Virus record (IMG/VR): IMGVR_UViG_3300028590_000046
Location: 1-40,633 of that record
DNA from: a virus
Length of the DNA stretch: 40,633 bases
Direction: 5' to 3' (one strand)
The position numbers were made by a program, and so were the translations under genes. The notes beneath the pieces are model-generated. The model did not search any database, was not told where the DNA came from, and saw nothing but the letters and a program-made list of their open reading frames with translations. Shown piece after piece: positions 9,021 through 17,751 of the stretch; position 1 is the first letter of the stretch, and each line of letters opens with the position of its first letter.

Positions 9021-9682
9021 AAATCTTCCTCCCCATCCTCGACAACGGCGGCGGCTCGGTCAAAACCGCCTACATGGAAAGCGTCCTTCAGGCTTTCGGG
9101 TCCGGCGGCTACAACGTCTTTATCAAGCGCGCATCGGACAGCCATCCGAACCGCGGCATGAACAAGATCACCGCCGATTTCCTCGAGTCCGATTGCGACG
9201 AAATGCTGGTGATTGACGGCGATATCGTTTTCGGCCGCCAGCAAATCGATTTCCTTTTCGAGCATGACTTGCCGCTGGTCTATGGCGCCTATCCGAAGAG
9301 GCAGCGGGAAATGGCGCTCTGTCTCTGCACGCTGGACGGGTTTGTCCCGGATCCGGCCGCGAAGCTGATCGAGGTTCGCCGTGCAGGCCGGGGATTTATG
9401 CGGGTGCATCGCAAGGTTTTCGAGAACATGCGTGCGCTGCCGGGATCAACTGTGGCGGGAAATGTTTTCGCGAGATTTTACGAAAACCACGGGCGCCCTG
9501 AATGGAGCTTTTGGGACAGCGGTGTTGTCGGCGGAAGCATGTCACAATTGGACGACGGCGCGCCGGAGTGGTTGTCCGAAGACTGGCTATTCTGCGAGCG
9601 CGCGCGGGCCCTTGGCTATCGCATCATGGTCGATCAGCGCATTCATCTCGGCCACGTCGGAGACATTCAGTTTCCAGTCTGA
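9017..9682 (+). CDS. Glycosyltransferase (paralogue of the 7529 gene)
   Basis: 221 aa from GTG 9017, chosen because MKIFLPILDNGGGSV matches the start of the neighbouring paralogue; the GTG overlaps the preceding TGA. The DXD motif is VIDGDIVF (D67/D69). It also shares DSHPNRGMN, VRRAGRGFMRVHR and LSEDWLFCERARALG with the 7529 protein but lacks the methyltransferase domain. The stop codon lies in TGATCA, the same hexamer that ends the convergent Fur gene. Likely sugar transfer onto virion or host glycans; substrate unknown. Confidence 0.72.
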   Translation: MKIFLPILDNGGGSVKTAYMESVLQAFGSGGYNVFIKRASDSHPNRGMNKITADFLESDCDEMLVIDGDIVFGRQQIDFLFEHDLPLVYGAYPKRQREMALCLCTLDGFVPDPAAKLIEVRRAGRGFMRVHRKVFENMRALPGSTVAGNVFARFYENHGRPEWSFWDSGVVGGSMSQLDDGAPEWLSEDWLFCERARALGYRIMVDQRIHLGHVGDIQFPV

Positions 9683-10090
9683 TCACCGACACCTTTTGCA
9701 CTTCCCATAAAGCACCAGGGAGTGCGACTCGACGACGAAGTTGTGCGCCTTCTCAATCGTCGCCACCGGGACCGGGCAATGTTCGATCGCAAAAAATTTC
9801 CCGCATCCTGTGCAGATCAGGTGATCATTGTGTCGGTCGGAAAGCTCGTAATACGGCTGCCCTCTCCCAGCCTCCATCTTGTGCGCGAACCCCTGCTTTT
9901 CCAGGAGCGTCACCACGCGGTACACGGTCGCAAAATCCGGCCCGTTATCGGCGGCCTCAAAAATGTCCTGCATGGTCATCGGGCTATCGGCGCCGATCAG
10001 GACGTCAATAATGGCCTTCCTGGGCTCCGTGACACGCATCCCGTCGGCGCGCAGTGCGGCAATGATCTTGTCGGCGGTCAGGGGCTCCAT
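9683..10090 (-). CDS. Fur-family metal-dependent transcription regulator
   Basis: 135 aa, full length for the family. Winged helix at residues 5-80 (MRVTEPRKAIIDVL, DFATVYRVVTLLEKQG). The dimerisation domain has both structural zinc pairs, C93-x2-C96 and C131-x2-C134, and the sensor-type motif H87-N-D-H90 plus H123. All key residues are present, so it should be functional. The metal (Fe, Zn or Mn) or peroxide specificity cannot be read from the sequence. It is the only minus-strand gene in the late region. The divergent gap to 10201 holds one TTGCAA palindrome, which suggests autoregulation. Confidence 0.92.
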   Translation of the reverse strand: MEPLTADKIIAALRADGMRVTEPRKAIIDVLIGADSPMTMQDIFEAADNGPDFATVYRVVTLLEKQGFAHKMEAGRGQPYYELSDRHNDHLICTGCGKFFAIEHCPVPVATIEKAHNFVVESHSLVLYGKCKRCR

Positions 10091-10153
10091 GGGTCGTTGA
10101 ATCGCGGCGGTTGTTACAGGATTTCGCGGGAAAGGAAAGCTTCATCGCCTGTT

Positions 10154-10170
10154 CTGCAAACGACTTGCAA
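10154..10170. promoter_or_regulatory. TTGCAA palindrome, copy 4 (Fur divergent region)
   Basis: CTGCAA-ACGAC-TTGCAA. It lies 63 nt upstream of the Fur start on the minus strand and 30 nt upstream of the head-tail gene on the plus strand, so it could control both. Confidence 0.65.
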
Positions 10171-10200
10171 CACGGCCAAAAAAGTGAAAGCCTGTCCGCA

Positions 10201-10527
10201 ATGATCCCGGTCGATGAATGGGCGCAGTGCGCGAGCGAACTGATGGCGGTCCATCGGGAGACTCGCGGCGGCCAGCCTCAGACTGTCACGATCGGAAGGA
10301 CGCGATACAGCGGCCTGGTCAGCGAGATTGACACCGACCGCGTTCCGGTTGATGGAGGGTGGGATTTCGCCGGCGGCTTCACGATCCAGATTCCGCTTTC
10401 GCAATTCCGACGCGGCCTACCTGGGAAAAACGCGGTGGTCAAATACGACGGAAACGAACTCCGGATTTTCTCTACTAGCACTATCAACGCCATGGTCGAA
10501 ATCGTTGCGGCCAACATCACGCCATGA
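10201..10527 (+). CDS. Putative head-tail joining protein
   Basis: 108 aa from ATG 10201 (MIPVDEWAQ). A longer in-frame start at 10111 would run through the palindrome and is less likely. Mostly beta (GFTIQIPLSQFRRG, AVVKYDGNELRIFS). Position between capsid and tail genes corresponds to lambda FII/Z. It shares ATGA with the following gene. No sequence family recognised; the role is from gene order. Confidence 0.45.
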   Translation: MIPVDEWAQCASELMAVHRETRGGQPQTVTIGRTRYSGLVSEIDTDRVPVDGGWDFAGGFTIQIPLSQFRRGLPGKNAVVKYDGNELRIFSTSTINAMVEIVAANITP

Positions 10528-10949
10528 GCGCGCCTCCATTTCCAACAATATCGTCAAATCTCAAGGCGAGGTGCGAGGGCGAATTCGTCCGCCGACTGAA
10601 GCTGATTCCCGGCCTTCGAAAGAACTTCCCCAGGATCAACCCTCAATATCTCAACGAGGCGTGTGTCGTCCCACGAATTGCAGTGGTCGCCGCTCCTGGC
10701 CCCCGCTACGCCGTACAGGGGGAAATCTACCGCGTCAACATGACGATCGCTATTGAGCTTCCGGACCCACCGGAATCGACCGAGCAGGACAACGCGAAGT
10801 TGCTCGAGTCAGCCGAGGGAAGCGTCCAGGGCGTCATTGAGACCGCTTTGGCAGAGGGAAGTTTTGGAGTCATTCCCGGATCGTGGTCCGAACGAAAAAC
10901 GTCGAACCAGCGCCACCGGGTCTTTTCCTTCACGGTCATCACGGCCTAA
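10524..10949 (+). CDS. Putative tail terminator or completion protein
   Basis: 141 aa. Alpha/beta sequence with a central beta segment (YRVNMTIAIELPDPP) and a closing strand (HRVFSFTVITA). Its place, between the head-tail joining candidate and the tube candidate, matches the tail completion and terminator genes Z/U of lambda-like phages. Function inferred from synteny and size only. Confidence 0.45.
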   Translation: MSAPPFPTISSNLKARCEGEFVRRLKLIPGLRKNFPRINPQYLNEACVVPRIAVVAAPGPRYAVQGEIYRVNMTIAIELPDPPESTEQDNAKLLESAEGSVQGVIETALAEGSFGVIPGSWSERKTSNQRHRVFSFTVITA

Positions 10950-10965
10950 TTTGTGCTTGCTTTTA

Positions 10966-10982
10966 TTGCAAGTCACTTGCAG
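10966..10982. promoter_or_regulatory. TTGCAA palindrome, copy 5
   Basis: TTGCAA-GTCAC-TTGCAG, the copy closest to the full 17-bp palindrome. It ends only 9 nt before the tail-tube candidate ATG, where a bound protein or an RNA hairpin would block ribosome access. Confidence 0.7.
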
Positions 10983-10991
10983 TAATGAAGC

Positions 10992-11369
10992 ATGGCCGAA
11001 GCAGACCCGATCTATCTCAATCTCGCGGGAACGACATTTCTCCTCGCCGCGGAAACGGGCGGCATCATCCAGGCATTCAGTCGCTCCACTGAACGGCAAT
11101 GGATTTATGTCTATGGGGCGGATGTTGGATATGATGTCGGGGCGGTCGCCCACAATCCTTCTGCGAACTACACGATTCGCATCATTCGCAACGGCAACAA
11201 CGGCCTGTCCGCGGCATCGCCAGGCGTCGCGCTGACTCTCGCCAACACCAGCACCGGGAACGGCGTCTCTGCCGGCGGCATTTACTGTATGGTCCCAACC
11301 CTCGACCACCAGGGCGGCCAGCTCCGGGAATACTCCGTCACCGCCATCCAGAAACCTGGCATCAACTAG
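10992..11369 (+). CDS. Putative tail tube protein
   Basis: 125 aa, beta-rich and T/N/S/G-rich (YTIRIIRNGNNG, ALTLANTSTGNG). Small for a lambda V-type tube protein but of the right character. It is followed by the tail assembly chaperone pair, as tube genes usually are. No Shine-Dalgarno is visible because the TTGCAA palindrome occupies that position. Assignment is by gene order. Confidence 0.4.
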   Translation: MAEADPIYLNLAGTTFLLAAETGGIIQAFSRSTERQWIYVYGADVGYDVGAVAHNPSANYTIRIIRNGNNGLSAASPGVALTLANTSTGNGVSAGGIYCMVPTLDHQGGQLREYSVTAIQKPGIN

Positions 11370-11396
11370 CGAGCGCACGGCGCTCAACCTGATTCA

Positions 11397-12101
11397 ATGG
11401 AAAATATCGAAACTCTGGATGCGCGATTTCCTACGCGCAACACAAGCCTCGCTTCGGCGCTTGGAACTCTCTTTGTCCTTCTCAAAAGGGTTCAGCCGAC
11501 CTCTGTCATTCGCGACGCCGAGTCCGGAAAAATGATCTTCACCTACTACTTCGAGCCTGAAGGTTCGGAGGAGTTTTGCGGAGAGCGCCACATTGCCGAC
11601 AAGATAGCTCTGCATTGGGCGAATCGCGAAAAATTCGAGGCGGCAAATCCAGATCACCCCCTAATCCCGATCCGAAAGAGCTTGGACAGTCGGGACTTTC
11701 TCAATCGTGTTCGTCACCGGGAAATCACTCTGCCGCACTCTTCTGCGCGCACCCGGCTAAAGACCGACGACATTGTCATGGCCTCATGCCTTCGCGCGTC
11801 CGGCCATCCGGTCTTGCGATACGATTCCGTCACGCGGGAATTCCAGTTTGGATCCGTCAGCGAGAAATTCATGGAGGATTACGGGAACTATGGGTTTCGA
11901 AACCCGCATCCAATTTCCCTCATGCGCCGGGTTCTGGTCGTTCGGGAAATGCTGATCGACTTTATCAACACGAAGACGCCGCGGGTCATTCATCACCGGT
12001 CCGGTGACGCAGCCTCCGGAGAGTTTGCGGATTGCTTCATCCCTGAAGGCATGAAGCAGGAAGACGCGGACGTCCTGCTGGAAAGGTTCGGAACACTATG
12101 A
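11397..12101 (+). CDS. Tail-region protein of unknown function
   Basis: 234 aa, mixed alpha/beta, with blocks such as KMIFTYYFEPEGSEEFCGERHIADK. It lies between the tube candidate and the chaperone genes and shares ATGA with the next gene, so it is part of the tail operon. I recognise no family. Confidence 0.6.
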   Translation: MENIETLDARFPTRNTSLASALGTLFVLLKRVQPTSVIRDAESGKMIFTYYFEPEGSEEFCGERHIADKIALHWANREKFEAANPDHPLIPIRKSLDSRDFLNRVRHREITLPHSSARTRLKTDDIVMASCLRASGHPVLRYDSVTREFQFGSVSEKFMEDYGNYGFRNPHPISLMRRVLVVREMLIDFINTKTPRVIHHRSGDAASGEFADCFIPEGMKQEDADVLLERFGTL

Positions 12102-12583
12102 GCGCCGATTTTGACCCCGAGGAAGAAGAGGCGATGCGCGCCCGGCTTTCCGCCGAACTGGTTCGCCCCGCCGGAACATTTCAAGGAAAAGAGCTCTGGC
12201 CGTTCTCGAAGGCAGCCCGCGCGATCTTTTCGAAGTTCACGACCAACGAGGATACCATTGATTTTTGCGGACTGGCCTTCGTTTACATCCTGACCAAGCG
12301 CAGCGGAACGACATTTAAGTCGGACGTGATGCTGCATATTGTTGCCCCGTTCTGGGACAATCGGGCGGCATTTGTTTCCGAAATCCTCTCCGCGTTCGAC
12401 GCCGTCACGCCGGCCGACCAGGAGGCAGCAAATCGCCTCATGGATGAGAGCATGAAGATGGGGCTCTTCAGTCAGGTGCAGGCGCTTCCGAAGCCGGGGA
12501 AGCCCGCGCGCAATCCTCAAAAAAAAACAAAGTCTGGCCGCCCGGTGAAGCGTGGGAATGCTTCTCGCTCGCGCAAGCGATAG
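12098..12583 (+). CDS. Tail assembly chaperone, short form (gpG-like)
   Basis: 161 aa, zero-frame product. Helical protein with a basic tail (KPARNPQKKTKSGRPVKR). In lambda, gpG and the frameshifted gpGT bind the tape measure and tube during tail assembly. Size, place just before the tape measure, and the slippery run near the 3' end all match. The zero frame ends 57 nt after the slip site. Confidence 0.75.
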   Translation: MSADFDPEEEEAMRARLSAELVRPAGTFQGKELWPFSKAARAIFSKFTTNEDTIDFCGLAFVYILTKRSGTTFKSDVMLHIVAPFWDNRAAFVSEILSAFDAVTPADQEAANRLMDESMKMGLFSQVQALPKPGKPARNPQKKTKSGRPVKRGNASRSRKR

Positions 12584-12693
12584 GGGGAAATCCAGATGAG
12601 ATTTATTGGGAAATGCCGATCACCATTTTCAATATCTATGATCACTGCCTGATGATTTCGGAGGGCAGGACGTGCCGGAGGCGCAAGCGATGA
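12098..12693 (+). CDS. Tail assembly chaperone, -1 frameshift form (gpGT-like)
   Basis: About 198 aa: 143 codons of the short form up to 12526, then the -1 frame for 55 residues to TGA at 12691-12693. The extension reads KVWPPGEAWECFSLAQAIGG, then NPDEIYWEMPITIFNIYDHC; its W-rich, compact sequence is plainly coding-like, and it has no good start of its own. Its stop overlaps the next ATG (ATGA at 12690-12693), typical of this phage's gene junctions. Few products would need the extension, as in lambda. Confidence 0.78.
12520..12526 (+). promoter_or_regulatory. -1 ribosomal frameshift slippery heptamer A AAA AAA
   Basis: Nine A residues at 12519-12527. In the zero frame the codons are CAA AAA AAA ACA; slipping back one base gives AAA AAA AAC AAA and opens the extension frame. 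Sequence downstream is GC-rich and could stall the ribosome, but I did not find a clear pseudoknot. Confidence 0.75.
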
Positions 12694-13355
12694 ACGAACC
12701 GAATTATCGCAGCACCTACGCCGACCTTCCCGCGCTTTTCCGTCAATACGCGGAACTGAAGGATGTTCCTCTTGAAGAGGTGATGGAAGATCGCGCCTCT
12801 AAGCTCATCGCCTCCAATTTCGGAAACGGCGTCATTGGACTTTACCAGGCCGCGCGCGAAATCTCTCCGACACGCGAGGAACTATTTGGACTCCCCGAAA
12901 AACTGAACTGGCGCATCAAGCGCAAGGGGCGGCCAATCTTCACGCTTTACGAGCGTCGCCGGAGCAAGCGCGGTCGCACGGCCGGCCAGATCAAGGAGTT
13001 CCGGCGCAAGAACAAGGCCACAGGAAAACTGATCAAGGGTGGCGAAATCAACCGGCGCTCTGGAGCCCGCGGCTATCACGCCCGCGGCTGGCTGAATGCG
13101 AATTTTCTGCACTACGACGGCGCGGCTAAGACCTGGAAGGGTCTTTCCTCTGACGTTGTCTTTCGTCTCGACGGGGACATCTTCAGCGTGTCCGTCACCA
13201 ATAAGGCCATCGGGGCCGCGGAAGTCATCGCGTCCCACGGCGACTATGTGACCGACGTTCTGAATCTGCATGTTCGCGACATGATGGATTACGTCAACCG
13301 GAAGCTCGAGGAGCGCGGCCGAAATTTCGGCCGAAACGTGGCGATGCATTACTGA
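12690..13355 (+). CDS. Tail-region protein of unknown function
   Basis: 221 aa from ATG 12690, which shares ATGA with the frameshift product; an upstream GTG at 12672 is possible. Very basic middle section (RRRSKRGRTAGQIKEFRRK) and a C-terminal helical part. It lies between chaperone and tape measure. No family recognised. Confidence 0.6.
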   Translation: MNEPNYRSTYADLPALFRQYAELKDVPLEEVMEDRASKLIASNFGNGVIGLYQAAREISPTREELFGLPEKLNWRIKRKGRPIFTLYERRRSKRGRTAGQIKEFRRKNKATGKLIKGGEINRRSGARGYHARGWLNANFLHYDGAAKTWKGLSSDVVFRLDGDIFSVSVTNKAIGAAEVIASHGDYVTDVLNLHVRDMMDYVNRKLEERGRNFGRNVAMHY

Positions 13356-13356
13356 T

Positions 13357-14913
13357 ATGGCCGAAGCAAAAGCAACACTCGAACTTGATGCCTCAGGACT
13401 GAAGAAGGGCGCGTCCGAAGCGGAGCAGGCCCTCAACCGCGTGACGGCCGCAGACGCCAAGCTCAAGAAGCAGATGTCTGGAAAGCGCTACGACGATGGC
13501 CTTGACCGGACAACGAAGCGGCTTGGCGACACAAAGCGCGCGTTCGACAATCTTTTTGAGTCGGAACGGAAAATAAAAACCAACCTGACGGGATTGGTCG
13601 GCGAACTCTCAAACGTCAATTCCACCGGACAGGCGGCGGCAATAACCATCAATCGCCTTTCTGAGACGATGAAAATCGGTTTTGCGGCCAGCATTGGGAC
13701 CGCCCTGGGAATGACGGTAAACCAGATCATCACCGACACCGCCGCGTCTCTGGATGGTCTGACTGACAAATGGCAAGAGCTCATCAAATTCGACGAGCGA
13801 AACGCCGGGGAATCCGCCCTGGTTCAGAATTTGCAGAAGGCCGTTTCCCTCGCCAAACAAGCGAACGCCGAGGCGGAAAAACTTTCTACGCGGCTGATTC
13901 CTGGAGCTTCAGCCGGTTTTGAAAACGTCGCGGCCGGCGCCGAGGTCCAACGAAAGTCCATATCGACGGCATTGGTTGCCAGCGCCCAGCGTTCAGCCTT
14001 CGAGCAGGAGTTGCTTGCCGCCGGAGCTGATGAGTTTGTCGGGAAGCGTGGGCTGATGCGGCAACGGGATTCCGCAATCTCGGCGATCAGCTCAACCGAT
14101 GGCCTGGACCCCGCCCAAAAGGAACGGATGATCAAGGCGACACAGGCCGAGTTCGACGCGATGATCGTTCAGTTGACGCAGAAATTCGCGCAGGCGACCG
14201 TTGCGGCCGTTCGAAAGGCAGAGGCCGCGATTGCGGCGTCTGAGCTTTCCCAGGTCTCCCCGCTCATGGACCAGCGGGAAGTGAATGCCCGACGGCTGCG
14301 GAACCAGCGCGACGCGGCAAACATGCGGTTCATGGATGCGTCGGTAAACGCGGCCAATCGTCCATACGATCCCATTGCCCACCAGGAATTGCGCGTTGCG
14401 ACGGCGGAGCGAAACGCGGCGAATTCGGCGCTGGCCATGAATCGCTTCATGAACGCGGTGGATCCGGTTTCCGGCCGCCTGCGTAGTCAGGCTGTCAGGC
14501 TTGGAGAAGTTCGGGCGCGCAAGGTTCGCGCAAAAAACCTAAAGGATTCAGCGGATCAGTTTTCCGATGATCGCGGATTACTGCGCGTGCGGCGCGGAAG
14601 CGGCGGTCAAGTCATCGGCGGAATCGATCCGGAAACCGGCGATCCTGTTGGAACCGCTGCGGCTGCCGCGAATGATCTGGCGCGCCTTCGTAGCGGGTCC
14701 CTGAATGACCCCATCAGCGTCGGCGATTCGTTCGGGAAGCGCAGCGCAATGGATTGGTCGCTTTCGCTCTTCGGTGGCGGGTCTGGCGTGTCCAAGCGCA
14801 TGGAGGCCGAGAGCGCGGCAATGAACGGGACCGGCGGCGGAAAAGAGACGCTTTCGTCTATCGATAAATCACTGAAGGAAATCGCCGCAAAACTTTCAAC
14901 CATGCTCAACTGA
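13357..14913 (+). CDS. Tape measure protein
   Basis: 518 aa, the longest tail protein apart from the spike and directly after the chaperones. The N-terminus is typical (ATLELDASGLKKGASEAEQA, then a long charged coiled coil to about residue 85). A hydrophobic helix sits near 105-130 (GFAASIGTALGMTVNQIITD), then more coiled coil rich in A, E, K and R. Tape measure length sets tail length at roughly 0.15 nm per residue, which would give a tail of about 75-80 nm, short for a siphovirus. Shares A with the next ATG. Confidence 0.72.
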   Translation: MAEAKATLELDASGLKKGASEAEQALNRVTAADAKLKKQMSGKRYDDGLDRTTKRLGDTKRAFDNLFESERKIKTNLTGLVGELSNVNSTGQAAAITINRLSETMKIGFAASIGTALGMTVNQIITDTAASLDGLTDKWQELIKFDERNAGESALVQNLQKAVSLAKQANAEAEKLSTRLIPGASAGFENVAAGAEVQRKSISTALVASAQRSAFEQELLAAGADEFVGKRGLMRQRDSAISAISSTDGLDPAQKERMIKATQAEFDAMIVQLTQKFAQATVAAVRKAEAAIAASELSQVSPLMDQREVNARRLRNQRDAANMRFMDASVNAANRPYDPIAHQELRVATAERNAANSALAMNRFMNAVDPVSGRLRSQAVRLGEVRARKVRAKNLKDSADQFSDDRGLLRVRRGSGGQVIGGIDPETGDPVGTAAAAANDLARLRSGSLNDPISVGDSFGKRSAMDWSLSLFGGGSGVSKRMEAESAAMNGTGGGKETLSSIDKSLKEIAAKLSTMLN

Positions 14914-15560
14914 TGGCCGCGCATTCTCCAATCGTAATTGGCAATATCGCGAACCGCATGACGCCGACGCCCGGCGCGGTTCTGGATGTTGTCGCCTGGG
15001 GGCTAGACATTATCCGCCGGCCGTTCGCGTGCCTGACTGCGGATTTCCAGCGCCTTGTTCCGGCGAAGCTTTCGCCAGACGCCGAATTTCCGCGCATGTA
15101 TCTGCAAAGCTACAGCGAGGCACGCATTGAGGGGCTGTTGAGCGAATCGGAATTGACGTACGCGGGCCTGAAGAGCGGGGGATTCCCGATGCCGCTCGTC
15201 ACACGCTCGCGGGAAGACAGGACGGCGTCAATCGAGCGGACAGTTGTTAACTCTGGAGGGGGAGGCGGCGAGCGGATCCGGCAATACGACGTCATTTTCA
15301 GGACTCCGGTCGTAAATATCCGGTATCTCACTGACGGCAGCGAGAGCAGCTTCACCACCACGATTGCAACTCCCACAATGCTGCAAAGCCATTGGCAATT
15401 GGTCGAGAACACCACCGCCAATCAGAGCGTCCCGGTTCGCGGAACGTCATTCCCGGCGTCTCCGAATTGGACGCTCGACAATGATGGCGGCATAAAGGTT
15501 CCAGTTCCCGTGACACCATTCTTCGATGTGTCGATCAACTATTTTTGGTTGCTGCAATGA
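14913..15560 (+). CDS. Putative distal tail or tail-tip protein
   Basis: 215 aa directly after the tape measure, where distal tail proteins normally lie. Beta-rich with GGGGGERIRQYDVIFRTPVV in the middle and NYFWLLQ at the end. The stop overlaps the next ATG. No direct family match recognised. Confidence 0.45.
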   Translation: MAAHSPIVIGNIANRMTPTPGAVLDVVAWGLDIIRRPFACLTADFQRLVPAKLSPDAEFPRMYLQSYSEARIEGLLSESELTYAGLKSGGFPMPLVTRSREDRTASIERTVVNSGGGGGERIRQYDVIFRTPVVNIRYLTDGSESSFTTTIATPTMLQSHWQLVENTTANQSVPVRGTSFPASPNWTLDNDGGIKVPVPVTPFFDVSINYFWLLQ

Positions 15561-16843
15561 TCAGGCCGGGCAAATTTCCTCTCAATATTCCAGCGGCCCA
15601 GCAGTGGGGCGAGCGTGTCCTTGATTACGTTGAGGAAAACCGCCCCATCAGCGGACTTGGGACGCAGGTAGGACAAGGTGCAGGCGGCCGGAATGTGAAT
15701 GTGACCGGAGGGGGCGGCCCGCAATTCTTCGGCCCGCGCTTGCACAATATTCCCGGGCTCGCTGGCCACATTCCGGACCCTATTGGAATTGTCGGGGATG
15801 TGATTGAGGAGGTCACAGGAAGCATCTCTATTCCGGACCCGACAACGCTCATTTCCAATCTCTCTGGAGCATTCGGCACCGTCTTGAACGGCGGCAGCAT
15901 TCCGTCCCAGGCTACTGTCCAGGGATGGGTTGATGCTTATATCGGGACCACGCTCGACACGATCATCGGCGACATCCCGGCCGCGATCGCCGCGAAGCTT
16001 GCGGCCCTGGTGTCAGGCGTTCCAGCGACACTGGAGGCGTTCTTTGCGCAGCCGAGCGGACCCATCCCCGGGAACGGCGACAAGATTTATACGGCGTCCG
16101 CGGGGATCTGCTACGAGCTTTGGCAGCAGTTTGACGGAATTCCGGTGAGCAATTCGATTTTCGCCGTCCCGTTCACGGTAACCATTGACGAGGATGAGCA
16201 GACATGGGTTGCGCTGACAACGTTCCCGGCACCGAATATTTCCTCGCTGGTGGAATCCGTAACCGCGCTGGTCATGGCTGGAATCAACTCCACAATGTCT
16301 CTCGCCTCGCATCTTCTGGTTGCCGCGATCATGGCGCTATTCAATCTGACGGCGGCGATCATGCCGTTGATCGAGGATCTGATTGAGGCCGCGCTTGTGT
16401 TCGTTTGGGCTGCGATCGACTCGCTGGAAACTGCGCTGGAAGCGCTGACGGATCGGGTTGTTACGATTGAGGGGTTGTTGGAGAATATTACGACGATTGA
16501 CGCGATCGACACGGCTGGATTTGCAAGGACAATCACTGTTTTGGATGCAACAGCTGGTTCCGATATTCGGGTTGCCAGGGAATTTGTAGATCCAGCAACG
16601 GGTGGAACTTTCGATTTGAAGTTTATCTTCTGGGATGAATCTTCCCCAGGCGGAGATACCGATTTCAAGCTGATGTATTGGCTTGGGCAAGACGGCGTTC
16701 ATTGGGCTGCGAATGTCCTTATGAAAACTTCGGACGGATATCCAAAGGTCGAGGACAGTCCGACAGGAGAACTATACAATCCCATTGAGGTCGTCACATG
16801 CGACAACGGAGAAATCACAATCCTCAAGAAGGATGATGCCTGA
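15557..16843 (+). CDS. Tail protein with hydrophobic segments
   Basis: 428 aa from ATG 15557. The N-terminal half is G/P/I-rich (PGLAGHIPDPIGIVGDVIEE). Residues about 230-300 contain two long hydrophobic stretches (SLASHLLVAAIMALFNL; EAALVFVWAAIDSLE), then a coiled-coil-like helix (LTDRVVTIEGLLENI) and a beta C-terminal domain. Hydrophobic segments in a tail-tip protein could act in membrane contact during DNA delivery; that is inference. Overlaps neighbours on both sides. Confidence 0.5.
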   Translation: MIRPGKFPLNIPAAQQWGERVLDYVEENRPISGLGTQVGQGAGGRNVNVTGGGGPQFFGPRLHNIPGLAGHIPDPIGIVGDVIEEVTGSISIPDPTTLISNLSGAFGTVLNGGSIPSQATVQGWVDAYIGTTLDTIIGDIPAAIAAKLAALVSGVPATLEAFFAQPSGPIPGNGDKIYTASAGICYELWQQFDGIPVSNSIFAVPFTVTIDEDEQTWVALTTFPAPNISSLVESVTALVMAGINSTMSLASHLLVAAIMALFNLTAAIMPLIEDLIEAALVFVWAAIDSLETALEALTDRVVTIEGLLENITTIDAIDTAGFARTITVLDATAGSDIRVAREFVDPATGGTFDLKFIFWDESSPGGDTDFKLMYWLGQDGVHWAANVLMKTSDGYPKVEDSPTGELYNPIEVVTCDNGEITILKKDDA

Positions 16844-17481
16844 TGGCTATTTCTGTTCCATGGGTTCTTGATCCAGAGGAAGATCCATGTTGCTGCGTTG
16901 GCGATTGCTGCTTGTATCCTGGCCCTGCATTCTTTCCTGATGGCCTTTATCCCGATACCGATCTTCCAGAAACAGTGGTCGCGATTATCGACGGAACGCC
17001 GATTACGCTAACGAAATCTGTCTCACTGCCGATTCTCTACACTGGAACATGGAGCGGTCATGATGTGACGCTCAATGCGGGCTGGTCTCTTTACATTCGC
17101 GGCTTTGAATCAGGGGTTGAAGGCGATGCTGCTCAGTATGATTTCAACTGCTTAATAACGACTACGCTTGTTCCGAATCCCGAAAACCCACCAGAAGCCC
17201 CAAGCGTTACGGCTATCGAGGACGAATTCCCGGACACGCTTCATGTTTACTGGGACTCTGGAGAGGGAGTGTTTGAAGCTGATGTCACGCGGGATACGAG
17301 CTGCGTGTGGAGTGGAACTGATATGGATGGAAACTTGTTCGAGATACTATATCTAGGAGATCCATTTTACGCATGGCAGTTCCAGTTCCTTCCCTTTGGA
17401 GGAGGTTCGCATAGCAGCCTGAAAACAGGAGATCAAAACACTCCTATCGGAACGTATACTGACGGAGCCATTGTGTCATGA
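16843..17481 (+). CDS. Cysteine-rich tail-tip or fibre protein
   Basis: 212 aa. An N-terminal cysteine cluster (DPCCCVGDCCLYPG, residues 14-27) is followed by beta-rich sequence (VTLNAGWSLYIRGFE, DTLHVYWDSGEG). The cluster could bind a metal or form disulfides outside the cell. The TGATG junction couples it to the preceding gene. Base composition is less GC-rich here than in the head genes. No family recognised. Confidence 0.5.
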   Translation: MAISVPWVLDPEEDPCCCVGDCCLYPGPAFFPDGLYPDTDLPETVVAIIDGTPITLTKSVSLPILYTGTWSGHDVTLNAGWSLYIRGFESGVEGDAAQYDFNCLITTTLVPNPENPPEAPSVTAIEDEFPDTLHVYWDSGEGVFEADVTRDTSCVWSGTDMDGNLFEILYLGDPFYAWQFQFLPFGGGSHSSLKTGDQNTPIGTYTDGAIVS

Positions 17482-17708
17482 TCAACTGCCCCTACTACTC
17501 CCGCGAACCTGGTAACAAGCATAACGGCATTTGTGCGCTTGGTTGGTTCGGCGGGAAACCCTTCTTGGGAGAGTGCCTGCACAAGTGCCTTCCGGCAGGG
17601 AAAAACACCCAAGCGGCCTACGATGCTGTCCAGGTCGAATATGAACGGACCCACCCCGAGCCCTTCCGAGGCGTCTCAGGCTGTTGCGACCGCGCCGACC
17701 AAGTGTAA
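17478..17708 (+). CDS. Small cysteine-rich protein
   Basis: 76 aa with seven cysteines in spaced positions (NCPYYS, GICALG, GECLHKC, SGCCDR), suggesting a zinc or disulfide knot. ATG shares ATGA with the preceding gene. It follows a cysteine-rich fibre protein, so the two may be partners. Function unknown. Confidence 0.6.
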   Translation: MINCPYYSREPGNKHNGICALGWFGGKPFLGECLHKCLPAGKNTQAAYDAVQVEYERTHPEPFRGVSGCCDRADQV

Positions 17709-17751
17709 CCAATTTTTATTGAACCCCGCACAAATATGCTATCCTTCCAGA

